Shown here: positions 52,621 to 61,659 of the stretch, in pieces | How the letters are laid out: each line of letters opens with the position of its first letter | How positions within the stretch are numbered: position 1 is the stretch's first letter | Origin: BS750m-G69 sp964441235 | GTDB lineage: Bacteria > Fidelibacterota > UBA2242 | DNA: 64,000 nt | Direction of reading: 5' to 3' | NCBI GenBank assembly: GCA_964441235.1 | Contig: CAYTUQ010000015.1 | Span: 1-64,000 of the forward strand | The notes under the pieces: model-generated | The model's database searches: none | Seen by the model: only the letters and a program-made list of their open reading frames with translations | Told to the model about the DNA's origin: nothing | Translations under genes and position numbers: made by a program

Positions 52621-54210
52621 TTAAATAAGTTCCAGTACAATAATCGATTTGGCCGGAATTTCAATGGATACAACGTTGTCTTTGGTTTTGATTTGATTGA
52701 AACCTACAGGTACTACATTATCAGGATCTTCAAACGAGTTCAACGAATTAATTTTTCTGGCAGTCAGAATCCGGCCACTAACCTTGCTTATCTTCTGTCC
52801 CCGTATATCAACTGATAAACTAATGCTTTCTTCAGGGTCGATATTCACTATCGAAAGGTGTATCTTACCTTCTTTGTCTCTTGATGCCGAAACATTTAAT
52901 GATGGAAGTTTTTTGTTTCCAAACACATAGTCTGTGTACTGCAGGTCAGTCGGCAGCAGCGTGGCGTTCTGATGAACCTTGTACATCTCAAAAACGTGGT
53001 ACGTCGGTGTTAACAGCATTTTTTTACCTTTTGTAAAAATCAGTGCCTGGAGTACATTAATTGTTTGTGCAATATTGGCCATTTTAATACGATCACACCT
53101 TTTATTGAATTCGTTTAAATGAATTCCTGCCACCAATGCATCGCGAAGCGTGTTTTGCTGGAGCAAAAAACCCGGATTAGTTCCCGGTTCAACGTCATAC
53201 CAGGTACCCCATTCATCAACAACCAGGGCAACTCTTTTTTCCGGATCGTATTTATCCATAATAGTTATATGCCTGTCAATAACGGGAGGTATTTTTAAAC
53301 ACCTGTCCATTACCGCAAAGTATTCTTTCTCGCCAAATTCGGTGGCAGATCCTTTATTCCACCAATTTGTTGTATAATAATGCAATGAAAGTCCCCACAT
53401 TCCCCGATGGGTAATTTTCTTCATTAAAACTTCTGTCCAGTTATAATCATCTGTATTTGCCCCACCGGCAATTTTTAGTAAACGGTTGTTCCCATAATTT
53501 CTGCAATAGGTGGCGAACCTTCTATATTGATCGGCATAGAATTCAGGTGTCATATTTCCGCCACATCCCCAGTTTTCGTTTCCAACACCCCAATATTTAA
53601 CACCCCAGGCCTTATCCCGTCCGTTTATTTTCCTCGCCTCGGACATTGGGCTGATGCCATCAAAATTAATATATTCAACCCATTTCGACATTTCTTCGAC
53701 AGTACCGCTTCCAACATTTCCACATATGTAGGGTTCAGTGCCTAACTGTTCGCATAAATCTAAAAACTCATGGGTTCCGAAACTGTTATCCTCAGTGACT
53801 CCGCCCCAATGCGTATTTATCATTTTTGGACGTTTGTTACGCGGTCCAATACCATCCATCCAATGGTACTCATCAGCAAAGCAACCACCCGGCCAGTGAA
53901 GGTTTGGAATATTAATTTTTTTCAATGCTTCAACCACATCATTTCTTATTCCCCTGGTATTTGGTATATCTGAATCTTCGCCAACCCAATACCCGCCATA
54001 AATGCAATGGCCCAGGTGTTCGGAAAAATGCCCATAGATGTGCCGGCTAATCGTTTCCCTGCCTTGATCAGCGTTGACAACCAATTTGTTACCATTCTCT
54101 GCAGCAGAGAGCGAAGCAACGCCAACCAGTAATACTACTGATAAAACTACAACAACACATTTGGCCATCATCATTTGAGACAACCTTGTCCTAAACTCAT
54201 TGTACATCAT
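52621..54210 (-). CDS. GH51 alpha-L-arabinofuranosidase, exported (copy 1)
   Basis: 529 residues. Hydrophobic signal peptide CVVVVLSVVLLVGVASLSAA. GH51 fold with ISRHIYGHFSEHLGHCIYGG at the N-terminus, HWPGGCFADEYHWMDGIG, acid/base Glu212 in WGVGNENWGCGGN and nucleophile Glu333 in LVVDEWGTWYDV; the C-terminal beta-sandwich starts near 430. It releases terminal alpha-L-arabinofuranose from arabinan or arabinoxylan. GH51 enzymes are often cytoplasmic, so the signal peptide is notable. The first 88 or so coding bases are almost identical in the next gene (54280), although the mature proteins have diverged. GGGGG lies before the ATG. Confidence 0.9.
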   Translation of the reverse strand: MMYNEFRTRLSQMMMAKCVVVVLSVVLLVGVASLSAAENGNKLVVNADQGRETISRHIYGHFSEHLGHCIYGGYWVGEDSDIPNTRGIRNDVVEALKKINIPNLHWPGGCFADEYHWMDGIGPRNKRPKMINTHWGGVTEDNSFGTHEFLDLCEQLGTEPYICGNVGSGTVEEMSKWVEYINFDGISPMSEARKINGRDKAWGVKYWGVGNENWGCGGNMTPEFYADQYRRFATYCRNYGNNRLLKIAGGANTDDYNWTEVLMKKITHRGMWGLSLHYYTTNWWNKGSATEFGEKEYFAVMDRCLKIPPVIDRHITIMDKYDPEKRVALVVDEWGTWYDVEPGTNPGFLLQQNTLRDALVAGIHLNEFNKRCDRIKMANIAQTINVLQALIFTKGKKMLLTPTYHVFEMYKVHQNATLLPTDLQYTDYVFGNKKLPSLNVSASRDKEGKIHLSIVNIDPEESISLSVDIRGQKISKVSGRILTARKINSLNSFEDPDNVVPVGFNQIKTKDNVVSIEIPAKSIIVLELI

Positions 54211-54279
54211 TTCCCCCTTTACATTTAATAGACTATTATTATAAAAATATTATAGTTCAGTCTCTTTGTTTTAATAATT

Positions 54280-55941
54280 TTACTCAATTTCCAAAACCAC
54301 AACTGACTTTGCAGGAAGCGTTGCGGTTAGCTTACCACTTTTTAGATTGACGTCCTTAAAAATAGTTGGATGAACGACATTTGGCTTTTCAAACGTATTG
54401 TGTGAATTGATAGCTGGCGCGGTTAATACGCGGCCGGAAACCTTCTTCGCCTTGATACCCCGCAATTCGCAATCAAGTTTGGCAGACTTATTTGGATCTA
54501 AATTGCAGAGCGATATATGAACCTTCCCTGATTTATCTTTCGATGCCGAAACGTTCAAGGCAGGAAGTTTGTTTTCGCAAAATACATAATCCACATACTG
54601 CAGGTCAGTCGGCAGCAGCGTGGCGTCCTGATGAACCTTGTACATTTCAAAGACGTGGTATGTTGGAGTCAGAATCATTTTCTCTTCATCCGTAAGTACC
54701 ATTGCCTGAAGTACATTAACAGTTTGAGCAATATTGGCCATTTGCACCCGATCGCAATGTTTGTTAAAAATATTTAGAGAAAGCCCAGCAACAAGTGCAT
54801 CACGCAGACTATTTTGCTGATAAAGGAATCCCGGATTGGTGTTCGGCTCTACATCATACCACGTTCCCCACTCTCCAACACACAAGTGCACTTGCTTTTC
54901 AGGATCGTATTTATCCATGATCGCACTATGGTTGGTAATGAGTTCATCAACTCTTAACGCTTGGTCGAAAATGGCATACCATTCATCTTCACCAAACTGT
55001 GTGGCTGAACGACTTAACTCCCCGCCAGTTCTGTCAATTATCATCAATTGCCCGCGTGAACGCATCGATAAACGCGTTGGTCTGGTATAATAATGTAAAT
55101 CAATCCCATTGATTCGAGGACGGCGCCAACCTCCGCTTGCATCGCGCATTAACACATCGGTCCATTCATAATTGCCAGAATTCGGGCCACATGCAATTTT
55201 ATAGATATCGGTTCCGCCAAAATTGCGAACAAAGCTAGCAAATTGAAGATATTCTTCAGCATAATGCTCCGCTGACATTTGACCACCGCAGCCCCAGCTT
55301 TCATTACCAATTCCCCAGAATTTTACTTTCCAAGGCTTTTCCCTGCCATTCGCTCGACGAAGATCGGCCATGGGGCTTTTCCCATCAAAATTTACATACT
55401 CGACCCACTGAGCCAATTCCTGCACTGTACCACTTCCAACATTCCCGCATATTAACGGTTCAGTACCCAACTGTTCACAGAGATCCAAAAATTCGTGAGT
55501 ACCAAAATGATTATTTTCCGTAACGCCACCCCAGTGAACATTTACTATGGTTGGCCGTTTTTCTCTCGGTCCGATACCGTCCATCCAGTGATACGTATCT
55601 GCAAAACAACCGCCAGGCCAGCGTAAATTTGGAATCTGAATCTTGCGCAAAGCTTCGACAACATCGTTACGAATACCCCGCGTATTAGGGATGGCCGAAT
55701 CTTCACCGACCCAGATACCACCGTAAATGCATCGGCCGAGATGCTCGGCAAAATGCCCGTAGATGTGTCGGTTGATCGTTTGCTTGCCCAAATCAACGTT
55801 GACGATTAATTTGTTGACTTCATCTGCGGCAGAGAGCGAAGCAACGCCAACCAGTAATACTACTGATAAAACTACAACAACACATTTGGCCACCATCATT
55901 TGAGACAACCATTTCTTAAACTTAAACTCAGTGTACTCCAT
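54280..55941 (-). CDS. GH51 alpha-L-arabinofuranosidase, exported (copy 2)
   Basis: About 553 residues from ATG 55941 (AAGGAGAG upstream; an ATG at 55959 would include that box). Same signal peptide as copy 1. Motifs: INRHIYGHFAEHLGRCIYGG, RWPGGCFADTYHWMDGIG, acid/base Glu in WGIGNESWGCGGQ and nucleophile Glu in CVGEWGTWYDVEPNTNP. It contains an insertion not found in copy 1 (about 275-300, HYYTRPTRLSMRSRGQLMII), which may shape the active-site rim. Same reaction as copy 1, perhaps with a different linkage preference. It lies 69 bases upstream of copy 1 in the same direction. Confidence 0.9.
   Translation of the reverse strand: MEYTEFKFKKWLSQMMVAKCVVVVLSVVLLVGVASLSAADEVNKLIVNVDLGKQTINRHIYGHFAEHLGRCIYGGIWVGEDSAIPNTRGIRNDVVEALRKIQIPNLRWPGGCFADTYHWMDGIGPREKRPTIVNVHWGGVTENNHFGTHEFLDLCEQLGTEPLICGNVGSGTVQELAQWVEYVNFDGKSPMADLRRANGREKPWKVKFWGIGNESWGCGGQMSAEHYAEEYLQFASFVRNFGGTDIYKIACGPNSGNYEWTDVLMRDASGGWRRPRINGIDLHYYTRPTRLSMRSRGQLMIIDRTGGELSRSATQFGEDEWYAIFDQALRVDELITNHSAIMDKYDPEKQVHLCVGEWGTWYDVEPNTNPGFLYQQNSLRDALVAGLSLNIFNKHCDRVQMANIAQTVNVLQAMVLTDEEKMILTPTYHVFEMYKVHQDATLLPTDLQYVDYVFCENKLPALNVSASKDKSGKVHISLCNLDPNKSAKLDCELRGIKAKKVSGRVLTAPAINSHNTFEKPNVVHPTIFKDVNLKSGKLTATLPAKSVVVLEIE
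55823..55910 (-). repeat. 88-bp signal-peptide block shared with positions 54098-54185
   Basis: The segment encoding LSQMM(V/M)AKCVVVVLSV to SLSAA is the same in both GH51 copies except for two bases that I can see (86 of 88 identical). The rest of the two genes is clearly more divergent at the protein level. Confidence 0.85.
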
Positions 55942-56519
55942 TTCTCTCTCCTTTTCCAATTTAAATTATTAATTACTGTCTGTTCATAAAGTATGAAAAC
56001 TGCCAAAGCAGTTAAAGATAAAAGGGAAATTCCACTTAATTAAAGTCTGGTGCTAGTCCAACTTTTGTGTTTACTGATACTTGAGACATCCCCCGAATTT
56101 ATTCGGGGGTTATAGCTGCCATTAAATCAATAACCGATTTACCCCGTTAGATAATTCTAATCTTTGTTAGTTGATTCACCATGTGAGACAATTACTACAG
56201 CTAGATATTTGCTGTTTAAATTGCAAGTATCTTGCTTACGGGGTTTATCGGTTTAATGTCAAAAAACGATTTTACAGACAAATACTATTTATATAAAAGT
56301 AAAAATGGTTTGCCATAGAACTAATCCATTTTTTCGAGGCTAAATGGATTTCGTTTTTTAGCAAACTTTTCGTTTAACGTTAGAGTCATTTCAGTTTCAA
56401 CTATGCAGTGCTATAAATCGACAGAATCAAATCTTATTCCCAATATTTGTTTGGGATTACACTAAAACTCGAATTGGAATTTTGTAACTAGAAAAACCTT
56501 TCTGATACAAATATTTTCG
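55942..56519. other. Intergenic region holding a degenerate relative of the 17-kb inverted-repeat element
   Basis: About 578 bp without a gene. Positions 56090-56109 form the hairpin CCCCCGAATTTATTCGGGGG. AACCGATTTACCCCGT (56132-56147) pairs imperfectly with ACGGGGTTTATCGGTT (56238-56253). Both parts and their order match 17176-17199 and 17225-17307 of the 430-bp element, but the 21-bp outer terminal repeats are missing. The remainder is AT-rich, with no gene recognised. Confidence 0.6.
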
Positions 56520-58070
56520 TTATTTTAACTTTCCTTTAATCATCACGTAAGAGTGAGGAGGAAATTCATAAGAAAAACTATTCCCATTGACTTTAATACT
56601 GGGTTTTTCAACAGTTTTTATTGACTCACTGCCAAATGTGTTTTCTGTCTTAACATCAGGGCCATTAACTTCATGTACTGTAAATTTACCACTGAACTCG
56701 CCTTTTTGGCTGATAATCTGTGTTTTTATTCCGTCAGTCAGGTGTCGGTTCACAACATTGATAACGACCTCATCGTCATTGTATGCCACTGACACGTCCA
56801 GATATGGAACATTTTTCCTCTGCTCCGTATCATAAGTTGGCGAATCGACAAAGACGTCCAGGGAGGTTCCAAATGAATTATTCGCAAAAAGTGCAAGGGG
56901 GTAATAAATCGTCTGTCTATACATATCCGTTTTGCTGGTAAATACAGGCGCAATAACATTAACCAACTGAGCCATGTTTGCCATTTTAACAATGTGGGCA
57001 TTTCTTATAAACGCATTCAGAAAACCGGCAATGACCAATGCATCTTCAAGATTATATTTTTCTTCTAAAGCATTTCTCCCTTTCGCAGCAGCTCCACCGC
57101 GAGCGCGATACCATACATTATACTCATCCCACGCGACATATATTTGTCTCGGTCGTTGCATTTTAGACATCGCTTCCTTAATTTGGCCTTCAACAATACT
57201 CGTCCGTTCATCGATATCCATCGTCGATGCCATGAAAGAATAATAGTCGTTATCGCGATTCCCGACATATTTGTGCAGCGCAATGTAGTCAACGTAATCT
57301 TTCAAATAATCCAACACAACTCTATTCCATCCGTGCGGATCTGCTCCGCCATAAAAATTTGAAGAACCGGCTACGATAAGCTTGATTTCCGGGGAAGTCC
57401 ACTTCATCAGTTTTGCGGCTTCAAGGGCGTATTTGCCGTAGTCCTCGGCATTTTTGTGTCCCATTTGCCAAAAGCCATCCATTTCGTTGCCCAATGACCA
57501 ATACTTAACATTATACGGCTCCTTATGTCCATTCTTCTTTCGCAATTCTGCATAATACGGGCCTTCCTTTACGTTACAGTATTCAACCCAGTTTCTGGCC
57601 TCATCCAGTGTACCTGTGCCTAAATTCACTGCGAAGTACGGTTCCGTTCCCACTGCACGACAAAAATCAATGAAATCATCGGTACCAAATGTATTTGGTT
57701 CTGGCGTTTGCCACGCCAGATCCGTTCTTTCCGGACGATTCTTTTTCGGACCTATTCCGTCTTCCCAGTGATAGCCAGATACAAAATTTCCTCCCGGCCA
57801 CCTCAGGATAGTTACATTTAAACTTTTCGCTGCTTCTAAGACATCTTTTCGAAAGCCCATCTTATTGGAGAGTTTAGATCCGGGGTCGTAGATTCCGCCA
57901 TATATACATCGTCCTAAATGCTCAGAAAAATTCCCGTATATTTTTTCATCGATTTCACCGATAATGCGGTCGGTGTCAATCTTAATTCGAGCACTTAGAC
58001 CCTTTGTTTGAGCCATTGCAGAATTCCCTATCATAAGAGCGATAAGAAAATAAAAAATATTCCGTAACAT
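56520..58070 (-). CDS. GH51 alpha-L-arabinofuranosidase, exported (copy 3, divergent)
   Basis: 516 residues. Signal peptide FLIALMIGNSAMA, cut after AMAQ. GH51 motifs: IYGNFSEHLGRCIYGGIYDP, LRWPGGNFVSGYHWEDGIG, acid/base Glu196 in YWSLGNEMDGFW and nucleophile Glu316 in VAWDEYNVWYRA. The KMANMAQLVNVIAPVFTSK segment and C-terminal beta-sandwich are normal for the family. It is closer to the classical GH51 enzymes acting on arabino-oligosaccharides than copies 1 and 2 are. Strong AAGGAGG before ATG 58070. It is the first gene after the PorV module, from which it is separated by a terminator-like hairpin. Confidence 0.92.
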   Translation of the reverse strand: MLRNIFYFLIALMIGNSAMAQTKGLSARIKIDTDRIIGEIDEKIYGNFSEHLGRCIYGGIYDPGSKLSNKMGFRKDVLEAAKSLNVTILRWPGGNFVSGYHWEDGIGPKKNRPERTDLAWQTPEPNTFGTDDFIDFCRAVGTEPYFAVNLGTGTLDEARNWVEYCNVKEGPYYAELRKKNGHKEPYNVKYWSLGNEMDGFWQMGHKNAEDYGKYALEAAKLMKWTSPEIKLIVAGSSNFYGGADPHGWNRVVLDYLKDYVDYIALHKYVGNRDNDYYSFMASTMDIDERTSIVEGQIKEAMSKMQRPRQIYVAWDEYNVWYRARGGAAAKGRNALEEKYNLEDALVIAGFLNAFIRNAHIVKMANMAQLVNVIAPVFTSKTDMYRQTIYYPLALFANNSFGTSLDVFVDSPTYDTEQRKNVPYLDVSVAYNDDEVVINVVNRHLTDGIKTQIISQKGEFSGKFTVHEVNGPDVKTENTFGSESIKTVEKPSIKVNGNSFSYEFPPHSYVMIKGKLK

Positions 58071-58155
58071 TGTTTCCTCCTTATATGGATCTTTTATGAT
58101 GTAACTTTGATACTACTCGATTTGATTTCAAAATTCTTTCTTGAGACCGACAAAA

Positions 58156-58231
58156 AGGCCTCGGCAATTGTAGTGAAATTAAAAAGGACAATTAAACTAA
58201 ATCTTTCAAGTTTACAATTTTGCCGAGGCCT
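58156..58231 (-). terminator. Rho-independent-like terminator with a large loop, after the second PorV module
   Basis: AGGCCTCGGCAATTGTA (58156-58172) pairs with TACAATTTTGCCGAGGCCT (58213-58231), apart from a two-base bulge. Read on the minus strand the stem is followed directly by TTTTT (58156-58152). The loop is about 40 bases, longer than usual. It lies between the PorV-like gene (ends 58362) and the GH51 gene (starts 58070). Confidence 0.55.
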
Positions 58232-58361
58232 GTTTCAAGTACGGTCCTTTTAAAGCATCACGATTTTCACCTAACAAAAGCACCTTTATAGAAGGCATAG
58301 CACCTCTATTTAAGCTAGCACCTTCAAATACTTTGGAGGAGAACACAAAGTATATTTAACT

Positions 58362-59351
58362 CTATAATGAAATCCCAATAGAAAATCTGGATACTGAGCT
58401 AAATACGCCTAAGGCACCATAAGAATAATCCAGTTTCAGATTTTTTCCTGCAATAGCATACTTAAAACCAAGTCCTGCAGTGAAGCTTTCCACGTCGTAA
58501 TTGAATTTGTAACCAACCCTGAGTGCGAACATATCCTTGAACCAATATTCAGTTCCGACATGAATTCTTTCTGTATAATCACGTGGATGAAGAGCATCGA
58601 TTGCGATGAGTAAAGGATTTTCATACTCGCCTAATAAATCCATTACGTTCATAGCAACACCAATTTTAAATGTGAGGGGTAATTGGAACGGTGTCTCTTC
58701 ATATTGAAACTGTCCTGAAAAATTTCTGACACTCATTCCTACCCTTAAACTCTTAAATCCAGGGTAAAAAATGGTGCCAAAGTCAAAGGCAAATCCGGAT
58801 ACTTCATTTTTAACGGCCTTGCCACCCTCTTTTAAAACACTGCTGCCCAGATGCTGTGCAGCATACTTAACCTGGCCACCGACAGAAAATTTGTCTGTCA
58901 AAGATCTGGCGTAGCTTACACCTATTGCATACGCACCAACATCAATATTTCCGGTTTTTTCGTAACCTTCTGGCTTAGTCGCATCAACTCGAGTACCAAT
59001 GATGTCACCATAATCACTAAATATAAAACTTGCACCAACGGTACCCCAATTACCTAAATTTTTAGCTAATCCCGCTGCACTGTAACTGATATCAGCTATC
59101 CATTGTGTTCTGTTCGAGAAAAAATCAACGCTTTGTTGCATCATGGCCATGCCTGCAGGGTTGTAGAACATGGCGCTGGCGTCGTCCCCTACCATCGTAA
59201 ATGCCCCGCCCATGGCGGCGGCCCGAGCTGCAACATCAATTTTCAGGAATTGGAACCCGGTTTGGGACACTTTTTTTATTGCTGCATGGGCAGGTATTGT
59301 TATTATAGTCGCCGTAAAAATAACGACCAAAAGTATGATTAATTTCTTCAT
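58362..59351 (-). CDS. PorV/PorQ-family outer-membrane beta-barrel protein (module 2)
   Basis: 329 residues, signal peptide IILLVVIFTATIITIPAHA. The family start is textbook: TGFQFLKIDVAARAAAMGGA, then DDASAMFYNPAGMAMM, followed by beta-strands to SVSRFSIGISL. Closely related in layout to the protein at 18681: both have QWIADI near 90, a GxSYARSLTDKFSVGGQV-type strand and GxKSLxxGMSVRNFS. It lies 45 bases after the large exported protein gene. Role as for its paralogue: outer-membrane carrier or anchor in a T9SS-like pathway, perhaps dedicated to the neighbouring exported protein. Confidence 0.82.
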   Translation of the reverse strand: MKKLIILLVVIFTATIITIPAHAAIKKVSQTGFQFLKIDVAARAAAMGGAFTMVGDDASAMFYNPAGMAMMQQSVDFFSNRTQWIADISYSAAGLAKNLGNWGTVGASFIFSDYGDIIGTRVDATKPEGYEKTGNIDVGAYAIGVSYARSLTDKFSVGGQVKYAAQHLGSSVLKEGGKAVKNEVSGFAFDFGTIFYPGFKSLRVGMSVRNFSGQFQYEETPFQLPLTFKIGVAMNVMDLLGEYENPLLIAIDALHPRDYTERIHVGTEYWFKDMFALRVGYKFNYDVESFTAGLGFKYAIAGKNLKLDYSYGALGVFSSVSRFSIGISL

Positions 59352-59396
59352 AGTAATTTTACTCCTTATTTATCCCAGATTTTGTCTACAATTACC

Positions 59397-61619
59397 TTAC
59401 CTGACGATGACAAATTTTCTATTGATGCTCTCGCCGTCTGGTGTTTCAAAGTTGGCAATATAGATACCACTCACAACAATCTGGCCTGTTTTAGAGGTCA
59501 TGTGATCCATACTTGTCGCTCCCCATGCTTCATCACCAGAACCATCGGTATGTTCAAGGGTTCTCACTAAATCACCGCTTTCACTGTAAATCCTGATTGT
59601 ACAAATTGGGGGCAATTCCAAAAACATGATTTTATCTGGCTCACCTGGATATTGCAGTTCTTTAGCACCAATATTATATGGATTAGGAACGACAACAATA
59701 TTCTCGAGTGTGGGACCTGAATCCCTGGTTAGATATGCAGCCCGTGATGTCTGACTTAAGAATTGTCCGCTCTCAAGAACTTCACCCTGGCCATTAACAT
59801 CAGGTGAATTGCTCACACCATCATCATAGGCGGTCACATAGTAGTAATAGGCAATACCACGAGTCACGTCCGAATCCTCATAACTGGTAGTACCTTTACC
59901 TGGAAAGTCCTTTATGAGCTTCCACTCACCGTGCACTCGCGTTTGGGTCCATGGTATATGCCCTTCCCATGGAGAACCTTCAGATCTATAGAGCCGATAG
60001 CCGGCAAAATCTGACGCTGCTGCTGACGTTCCCTCCCAATCCCACGAAATCGCTATCTTGTTAGGTTGTGAACTTACTTCAAGTGATGGTGCTGGTGGTG
60101 GGGTTGGCACATTATAATCGTTTCTCACATTCCACTGAGCATTATTCATATTTTGAATAAGAGAGTCAATACCTGTAAAGATCCAAGCATCCTTGGCCCA
60201 ATCATTATAATTGTTATTATAAAGAAGATCAGGATTATTTTTATACGGGGGAGGCATGTTATCAACCAAACCAACTCCGGCAGCATCGTCAAACGTCATT
60301 CCTGGTGGTGGTTGGCAGGTTCCCTCTTCCCATGTTGTTCCTACTTCCCAGATTTTCAGAGGATTAATAACTCCAAATCCATCCGCCCAGACTATCCGGA
60401 AAGAATCCCCGGGTTTCATCGTGTATGGCCCGGCGGCCCAAAAATAAGCAGCGCCGTAAGTAACCCAATTGTAGAAATCCAAAATAAATGCCGTACCGGG
60501 CACAGCCAGGTCCTGCATTCTTACCGAACGGTACCCGGGCCGAATCGTCTTGTCAGGATACGGATTAGTTGCGTCTGTCAGTCGCGGTACATTACCTCTC
60601 CAATCCCAGCCTTCTGTCATTACCTTATATACCATCGCCCAATCCGCAGGTCCGGTAGAGGTGGGATCGTTTCTTATCCAGAGGAGGTCACTATTCTCTG
60701 TGCCAGTCATAGCCGGTTGATCAAAGTCATCCGTTATATCATCTACCGATTTGTCAACATGAAGTACACTCTGACCGACAGACATCGCGTTCCAGAGCCA
60801 GCCTGGTTGTGGCTCCCAGAAACCATTCCCGGTATTATCATGGTCGGCATCTTTCCTTCTCCCGGGATACGCATACCGCATCCGCAATGTATCTGTTGTA
60901 TATTCCCCGAAGCCGCTATACCAGTATTGTGAGTCCCATCTTTCGAGCCTGCTTGATCGGAGAAAGTAAACATCTTCTAAAGACTGATTTGGAAGTTCAA
61001 TTTCATCATCAAGATCAATATTTCCTGTGTTGGTGAATGTAAAATCGAATATTATATAATCATCATGATTCGTTTGGCTCCAGGCAAGTACTTTTTGATC
61101 AATTGTGACTCCCATATCGGTATTAATTGTTGATGTGACCATGATGTCTGCCGTTCCCGGGATCTTATCGGGAGCGACTTCATCACCTTCCAATGGAAAC
61201 GGATCTTGTATCTCGAAGCCATCGACGATAATCGTAGGTGGCTGATACCTCATATATCTGCGAATATAATATCCATCCGCATCTTCCACAGGCATCTGGG
61301 CATTTTCCTCATTCACCGTGACCGGTGCAGCACCGGTGAGTTTGTGAGGCCAAACGTCTCCATCTTCAGCTGTCCAGTTTGCGGTACCGAGGTACCACCC
61401 TGAAAACTGCACTGCAGGAGCAGGCCAACCACCCCAAAAAGCATTCTGATACATAAATCCACGATCGCCACCTGAAGTTTCACCCTGATGGGTATTGTCA
61501 TCAACCCATGTCCAATATTTCCCAACTCTTATCTGCTTAATGAAACCTGCGTTTGCAATCGTATACAAAAACAGGAAACATATTAGCGCGAGTCCTATTA
61601 TATAATAAGTTCTTTTCAT
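59397..61619 (-). CDS. Large exported protein with FN3-like domain and T9SS-like tail, partner of TonB receptor (module 2)
   Basis: 740 residues, signal peptide LALICFLFLYTIANAG. Shares with the protein at 19757 an N-terminal IRVG, GGWPAPAVQFSGWYLGTANW, then MGVTIDQKVLAWSQTNHDDY and IIFDFTFTNTGN, PYTMKPGDSFRIVWADG, the proline-rich linker (NVPTPPPAPSLEV), an FN3-like domain with FAGYRLYRSEG and AYYYYVTAYDDG, and a C-terminal NIVVVPNPYNIGAK, TDGSGDEAW, VVSGIYIANFET, NRKFVIVR. No catalytic motif. The length and domain order are conserved though sequence identity is modest, which points to an orthologous family with variable ligand-binding regions. Good AAGGAG before the ATG; 40 bases after the receptor gene. 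Confidence 0.62.
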   Translation of the reverse strand: MKRTYYIIGLALICFLFLYTIANAGFIKQIRVGKYWTWVDDNTHQGETSGGDRGFMYQNAFWGGWPAPAVQFSGWYLGTANWTAEDGDVWPHKLTGAAPVTVNEENAQMPVEDADGYYIRRYMRYQPPTIIVDGFEIQDPFPLEGDEVAPDKIPGTADIMVTSTINTDMGVTIDQKVLAWSQTNHDDYIIFDFTFTNTGNIDLDDEIELPNQSLEDVYFLRSSRLERWDSQYWYSGFGEYTTDTLRMRYAYPGRRKDADHDNTGNGFWEPQPGWLWNAMSVGQSVLHVDKSVDDITDDFDQPAMTGTENSDLLWIRNDPTSTGPADWAMVYKVMTEGWDWRGNVPRLTDATNPYPDKTIRPGYRSVRMQDLAVPGTAFILDFYNWVTYGAAYFWAAGPYTMKPGDSFRIVWADGFGVINPLKIWEVGTTWEEGTCQPPPGMTFDDAAGVGLVDNMPPPYKNNPDLLYNNNYNDWAKDAWIFTGIDSLIQNMNNAQWNVRNDYNVPTPPPAPSLEVSSQPNKIAISWDWEGTSAAASDFAGYRLYRSEGSPWEGHIPWTQTRVHGEWKLIKDFPGKGTTSYEDSDVTRGIAYYYYVTAYDDGVSNSPDVNGQGEVLESGQFLSQTSRAAYLTRDSGPTLENIVVVPNPYNIGAKELQYPGEPDKIMFLELPPICTIRIYSESGDLVRTLEHTDGSGDEAWGATSMDHMTSKTGQIVVSGIYIANFETPDGESINRKFVIVR

Positions 61620-61659
61620 AACTGTACTCCTTCTTTTTCTCTAATTAGTTTTCACCTTT

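Noticed and set aside
60153..60932. Plus-strand open frame of 259 codons opposite the exported protein gene
   Set aside because: Although long, it is antisense to a protein with a conserved paralogue, has an isoleucine/arginine-rich random composition, and lacks a ribosome site.
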